64,000 nucleotides of DNA from Brachionus manjavacas (taxonomy: Eukaryota; Rotifera; Eurotatoria; Ploima; Brachionidae), in NCBI GenBank assembly GCA_019054805.1, contig JAHQIY010000005.1, forward strand, positions 2,525,501 to 2,589,500, written 5' to 3'. The translations under genes were made by a program, and so were the position numbers. Below, in pieces: positions 59,876 to 64,000 of the stretch (positions are counted from its first letter, which is position 1; each line of letters starts with the position of its first letter). A model generated the notes under the pieces. That model was given only the letters and a program-made list of their open reading frames with translations, did not search any database and was not told the DNA's origin.

Positions 59876-62800
59876 CTAAAAATCAGAAAAATTTTTGCTT
59901 CCAAATTTATAAATCTCGGTGCCAATTTCATTAAGATGCACAGGACTCAAATGACGATTTGAAAAATGATTTTCTAGTCTATAAGCTGGTTTATTTACAT
60001 ATGAATAGTGATACTTTTTATTCGCTCTTTCAGTGTCAAAATTTTGAATAAAACTTTTTGATTTTTTAGTTTTACTTTTCTTCGGAATTTGTGTCCCATG
60101 AAAATCCATTGAATTCGAAAATTTAAGATTCAATAAATCGTTGTTCAAAAGAAAATTATTAAAATTTTCTGATCTCGGTTCAACTAATCTAATTTCACTA
60201 TTTAAATCAAGAATTTTTAGGGAAGAAGAACGCCTGATCGGTTTATGGTGGCAACATGCCACCTTAAGTCGATTAATTATTTTTTCCGGTAAGTTTTGAT
60301 TTTTAAAATGTTTTCGACTTTTGAAATAAAGTTCCAATATTGCAACAATAAAAGATATAATTAAACCAATGGCCAAAACTACAAATATTCCTCCGACATT
60401 TTCTAAACTTAACTCATTTGCCGAGTCTTTTTTGTCGTCAATTTTTTCGCATTTATGATTCGGATCTTTTCCTTCCTTTTTCCACCACTTTATATACAGC
60501 TCCTGCAAGTCACCTTTTTCTTGCAGCCGAAGAATAGCATTAGATATTTGATCTCTCCAAGGAGATCCAGGTGGAGTGCCGATTCCATATCCTTTTGTGT
60601 CAATTAGTCCTCCTACTTGCATCAGTTCGCAGTCACGCTGTCTCAGATATTCATTTGTGGTTGATTCTAGCAAATAAGCAAAGCCACCTTTTTTTACTCT
60701 CTCTATGCCTTCTTCTGTCGATGAGACAAAAACATTCGGTTGACTGTTCATAAAATTCCACATGCGTTCATAAGTATGAATTTTAGACTCACGAAAAAAT
60801 TGCTGTGTAGAACCATCGATTAGACATCCATATTTAATTTCGCTTTGCTTTGAGAGGCCCTCTACGTCTTCTATGGGTGAGCTGAGACGTTTAGTAGTCA
60901 AAAAAGCGGCCAGATTAGCTGTATATGAAGAAATCATTATCAAGGCAAAAAACCACCAAACTCCGGTAAGGATTCGAGCTGAAAATGATTTGGGATTGAT
61001 ATCACTTCCTTGTTTCATTAATGAGCCTATTGTAAACCACAAACTATTCGTCAAGGTGAATTGATTTTCTACAAGATCAGATTGCTTTCTGCACGGATAT
61101 GGATTTTTCCATTCATATGGCGAGAATCGTGACAAAACAAATAACAATAAGCTAACGACTTTAAAAAAATCATATTTAGACAAAAATTAAAAATATGAAA
61201 ATGATTCATTACGCAAGTATGCTGCTATAATATAAAGCCATATGTCTATTGACAATGGAGACAAAAAAGAAAATATATTTGGATCGATTTTTTGCTGCCT
61301 TTTATACAGAATGCTGATGCCAAGATTTAAAAATGGCTTTGTAAAATCAATAGCTTGTTCACGTTGGTAGGTTATGGTTAATCCTGCAACAGCTATATCG
61401 GCTTTCTTTAAAAAAATAATTTGATAAAATGTTTATTTTAAATATAATTTTAGTTAGATCAAGATGTTTTTTAGGTTGATGATTTCTAACAATTTAAAGA
61501 CAAAAAAAAAATTTTCCAAATGATATTTTTTGGAACAATATTTTGTTCAAAAAATATAAATATTTAAAATTTTATTAAAATACTCAAAATTACTCTTGGG
61601 GTGTTTGAGTTAATAATTAAATACTATTATTAGTTCAATATTTTCTTTATAAAAATCAAACTAAATTTTCTTATGTGAAGAAGCTTCTATTATTTTGAGG
61701 GACTGATTAAAAATTTGAAGTTTTTTTCAAACTAAAGTATAAAAAAAATTCTCATCCAAATAAAAAATATGCAAAAGTGTGCTACTAAATAATTTTTTGG
61801 TATCTTTAAGGGCTAATTTAAATACAAGCAAGTTTTTTTGTTGACTTACGATATCACAAGAACAAAAAAAAATATTTCAAATTTGTAATCTAAGTACAAG
61901 TAAACACTATTGATAAATAATGTTTAAAAATTAAATGTCCAACTACGGATTATGATCACAAGATCAAGTTGTTGTGTAATAAATCCTAAAAAAACAAAAA
62001 TTTTTACAGCAATTTAGCTTTAAAAAAACCGAATTATAAATTTTAGCTTCACAATTTGATATAAAATGAAAGAAATCTAAAATTTTTTAATTTGATGTCT
62101 AAAAATTACGACTAATTATTAATTAATTATCTAAGAAAATAATCTCAAATTTCATGTTAAAAACATAAGATGTTAAAAACATGGCTCAAAGATTGTGTCT
62201 GACCAGCTGATCTGACCAGATTCTGACCAGATTCTGACAAGAGATTTTGCATTATTTTTAGAAAAAATGGTATTTTTTCAACAAAACTAATTAATTTCAA
62301 ATTGTAATAAAGAAAAAATTGTGTTACTTTATCAATTAATTCATTAATAATTCCATTCCATTTTCCATTAACCAAAGTTCCATGTACACCATCCGCCACT
62401 GGCTTTATTGTATAATTAAATCCACATATTTTCGATATTTTTACAAGTAAATCAACACAGTAACCTTGATATTTTTCATTTCCTATTAAAGTTTCATTAT
62501 TTTCGGGAATTTTCATCATAACATATGGTGCTTCCTATGACAGTCAGTAAATAATATAAAAAATTAAATAAGTATTAATTAATTTTTCAAACTATTTTTG
62601 TTGTAACAATTAAATTGCGATTTAATTTGTTCAAAATGTTATCCTTTTCTTTGGCATAACTTCTGACAACACTAATAGGCTTAGAGCTTGCATCTTTCCA
62701 AAATCCTATTAGTTCGACTCCGTACTTTGTTCTATCTACTATAGATAGAGTTACATTTTTTCTATATCCGGTATTTTTATCAAATTCGATATTGCCACTT

Positions 62801-64000
62801 AATCCATTCAATTTCATGCTCTTAAAATGTTCGAGCATTTGTTGTCCATACGACCATTGCTTTTCAGAATCGCACGAAATAGATGGTGATTCTGGTAGAA
62901 AGTCTACTAATTTTTTTTGTTCTATTGTTTGCGCTACGAGTTTTATGGCATCATGTATAAAAATAGCAGAACTCTAAACAAATAGAATTTTAATCTATAT
63001 TCATCTACTGTGATGTTCCATTTTTTTTTAAATTAACCAATTTTTTTTTTTTAATCAACCAATTTTTTTTAGGCAAATTAATTTAAATTTTCCAAATTTT
63101 ACGCAAAATTAGAGAAATTTTCAACGTAAATAAGCTTATGAAGGCGGTCTACTAGGAGGTCGCCTATGATAGCACATTGCCCTATACAAGGAAAATTACA
63201 GAAATAGAAGAATTTAGAAGATTTAAGAATCAATAGACATTATTTATAGTACAAAACTAAGAACAAATTTTTTTGTTAAATTAAAATTTTTATGTGGTAA
63301 AAACTTGATGACCGGTCATGAAAGCATCGTTGCGTATATATTTTTTTAAATCAATTTCTATTTAAATAAAAAAGACGTAAAGTTCTTAAATTTTTGTTTT
63401 TACAACAATTTACTTAAAATATTGAAAATTATTCTAATTTTACGTAAATTTTTGAAAAAACCAAAAATCGGAATACCACTGTGTCTAGTAAATAATAATT
63501 ACTGGCATGTATTTAAGCAATTTTTTTTGAGAAACCAAATTTTTTAAGTTAAACTCAGCGAAAACATTTCTAACATTTAGATCATTCGGTTCGAACATTT
63601 GAAAAGCGGTCACATTAGCAGATGGTGTGTAATCAAATGCTGCAAGATCCAAGCTAGTGAACAAAAAATGAAAATAAGTTGTCATTAAACCAGCATCCTC
63701 AGCCTAAAAATTAATTAAGCTTTAAATTCTCTTTTTTTCTTTTAAAACTTACAATTTCAAGAAATTTGTTCAAATATTGGGTTGAAACATCTACTAAAAC
63801 ATGAGATGATCCGCTTAATTTTAGATCGCTAATCAAATCGAACCAGAGCGATGGGTCTGTACTCAATTGCTTAACAATTACTCGAAATTTGTTGCTTAAA
63901 GTATTTTGATTAGAAAATCCACTCGCAACACTTAAATTATTTGGGATTTTGAGAAAATCATCAAGTCTCTTTAAACCTGATGATTCTTGGAATAAAATAG
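59876..64000 (-). CDS. Kainate-type ionotropic glutamate receptor subunit (5' end outside window)
   Basis: Six exons in the window, in transcript order: >64000-63753, 63703-63503, 62973-62593, 62534-62328, 61405-61213 and 61158-59876, all in phase, 836 residues visible. The order is: part of the amino-terminal domain ([34 protein letters not shown]); ligand-binding S1 ([23 protein letters not shown] with the glutamate-binding Arg); M1; pore loop [10 protein letters not shown]3 [12 protein letters not shown]2 with GSTQQFF and LESTTNEY (binding Ser/Thr and Glu); M4; and a long basic tail. It matches GRIK1-3 over its whole length. It forms cation channels opened by glutamate at synapses. Two oddities: Lys at the Q/R site and Gly instead of Pro in 'APLTIT'. 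The signal peptide and first exons lie beyond the right edge. On the minus strand AATAAA is 32 bp after the stop (59839-59844). Confidence 0.93.
61406..62327 (-). other. Large intron of the glutamate receptor gene
   Basis: 922 bp with GTAACA donor and AAAG acceptor, phase 0, between the S1 exons. Near its 5' end it contains an imperfect 11-bp tandem repeat (TCTGACCAGAT, about 62198-62240) and the doubled ATGTTAAAAACAT (about 62154-62182). Confidence 0.6.

Noticed and set aside
63120-63200. GC pocket GGCGGTCTACTAGGAGGTCGCC in a receptor intron
   Set aside because: A short imperfect inverted repeat without flanking duplications; too little to name.
1-64000. CRISPR arrays, bacterial operons, rRNA genes
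   Set aside because: None seen. The repeats present are dispersed eukaryotic elements and microsatellites, and gene structure is spliced.

Overview
The window looks like nuclear DNA of a small invertebrate animal. It is very AT-rich (roughly three quarters A+T by eye), its genes carry mostly 45-60 bp GT-AG introns, and the proteins are animal-type: a kainate-class glutamate receptor, an NCoR/SMRT co-repressor, tyrosylprotein sulfotransferases, a COLGALT-like glycosyltransferase and CHP-type EF-hand proteins. The composition, intron style and many jockey-like LINE and SINE remnants suggest a rotifer such as Brachionus. That assignment is inference; nothing here proves the species.

Layout. 1-2.6 kb: two MITE-like inverted-repeat elements. 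2.6-3.8 kb (-): an intact tyrosylprotein sulfotransferase (TPST). 6.7-8.3 kb: a LINE/SINE graveyard with a rearranged LINE. 9.4 kb: a hAT-type MITE. 10.9-12.1 kb (+): a five-exon SPFH/band-7 membrane protein with a cysteine-rich insert and one GC-AG intron. 12.6-14.4 kb (+): a six-exon meiotic HORMA-domain protein with a PHD finger and winged helix, like fungal Hop1. 14.4-20 kb: no gene seen. 20.0-35.1 kb (+): one NCoR/SMRT/SMRTER-family gene in four exons that join in frame to about 1753 residues; its 5.4 kb first intron is full of transposon debris. 35.5-39.7 kb: a long-TIR MITE, a LINE 3' end, a piggyBac-like fragment and a possible tiny three-exon gene. 40.7-44.5 kb (+): a six-exon COLGALT-like gene with altered active-site aspartates. 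46.2-47.2 kb (+): a TPST paralogue whose PAPS-binding loop is destroyed. 48.7-50.3 kb: integrase fragment and MITE. 51.2 and 54.1 kb (+): two tandem CHP (calcineurin B homologous) paralogues, the second without a working fourth EF-hand. 55.3-57.0 kb: a 1.7 kb inverted-repeat-bounded element holding a GC-richer, unrecognised coding segment and a nested element. 57.6-58.2 kb: a hAT transposase 3' end. 59.9 kb to the right edge (-): the last six exons of a kainate-type receptor with a genomically encoded lysine at the pore Q/R site.

There are no operons and no bacterial features. Two themes run through the window. First, several enzymes or sensors occur as an intact copy plus a copy, or a homologue, that has lost specific catalytic or metal-binding residues (TPST-like, COLGALT-like, CHP-b). 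Second, six of seven visible start codons lie 1-12 nt after a splice-acceptor-like AG, as expected for spliced-leader trans-splicing or conserved 5'-UTR introns. Exon boundaries were placed by hand from splice signals, phase and homology remembered from the families; no search or alignment was run.
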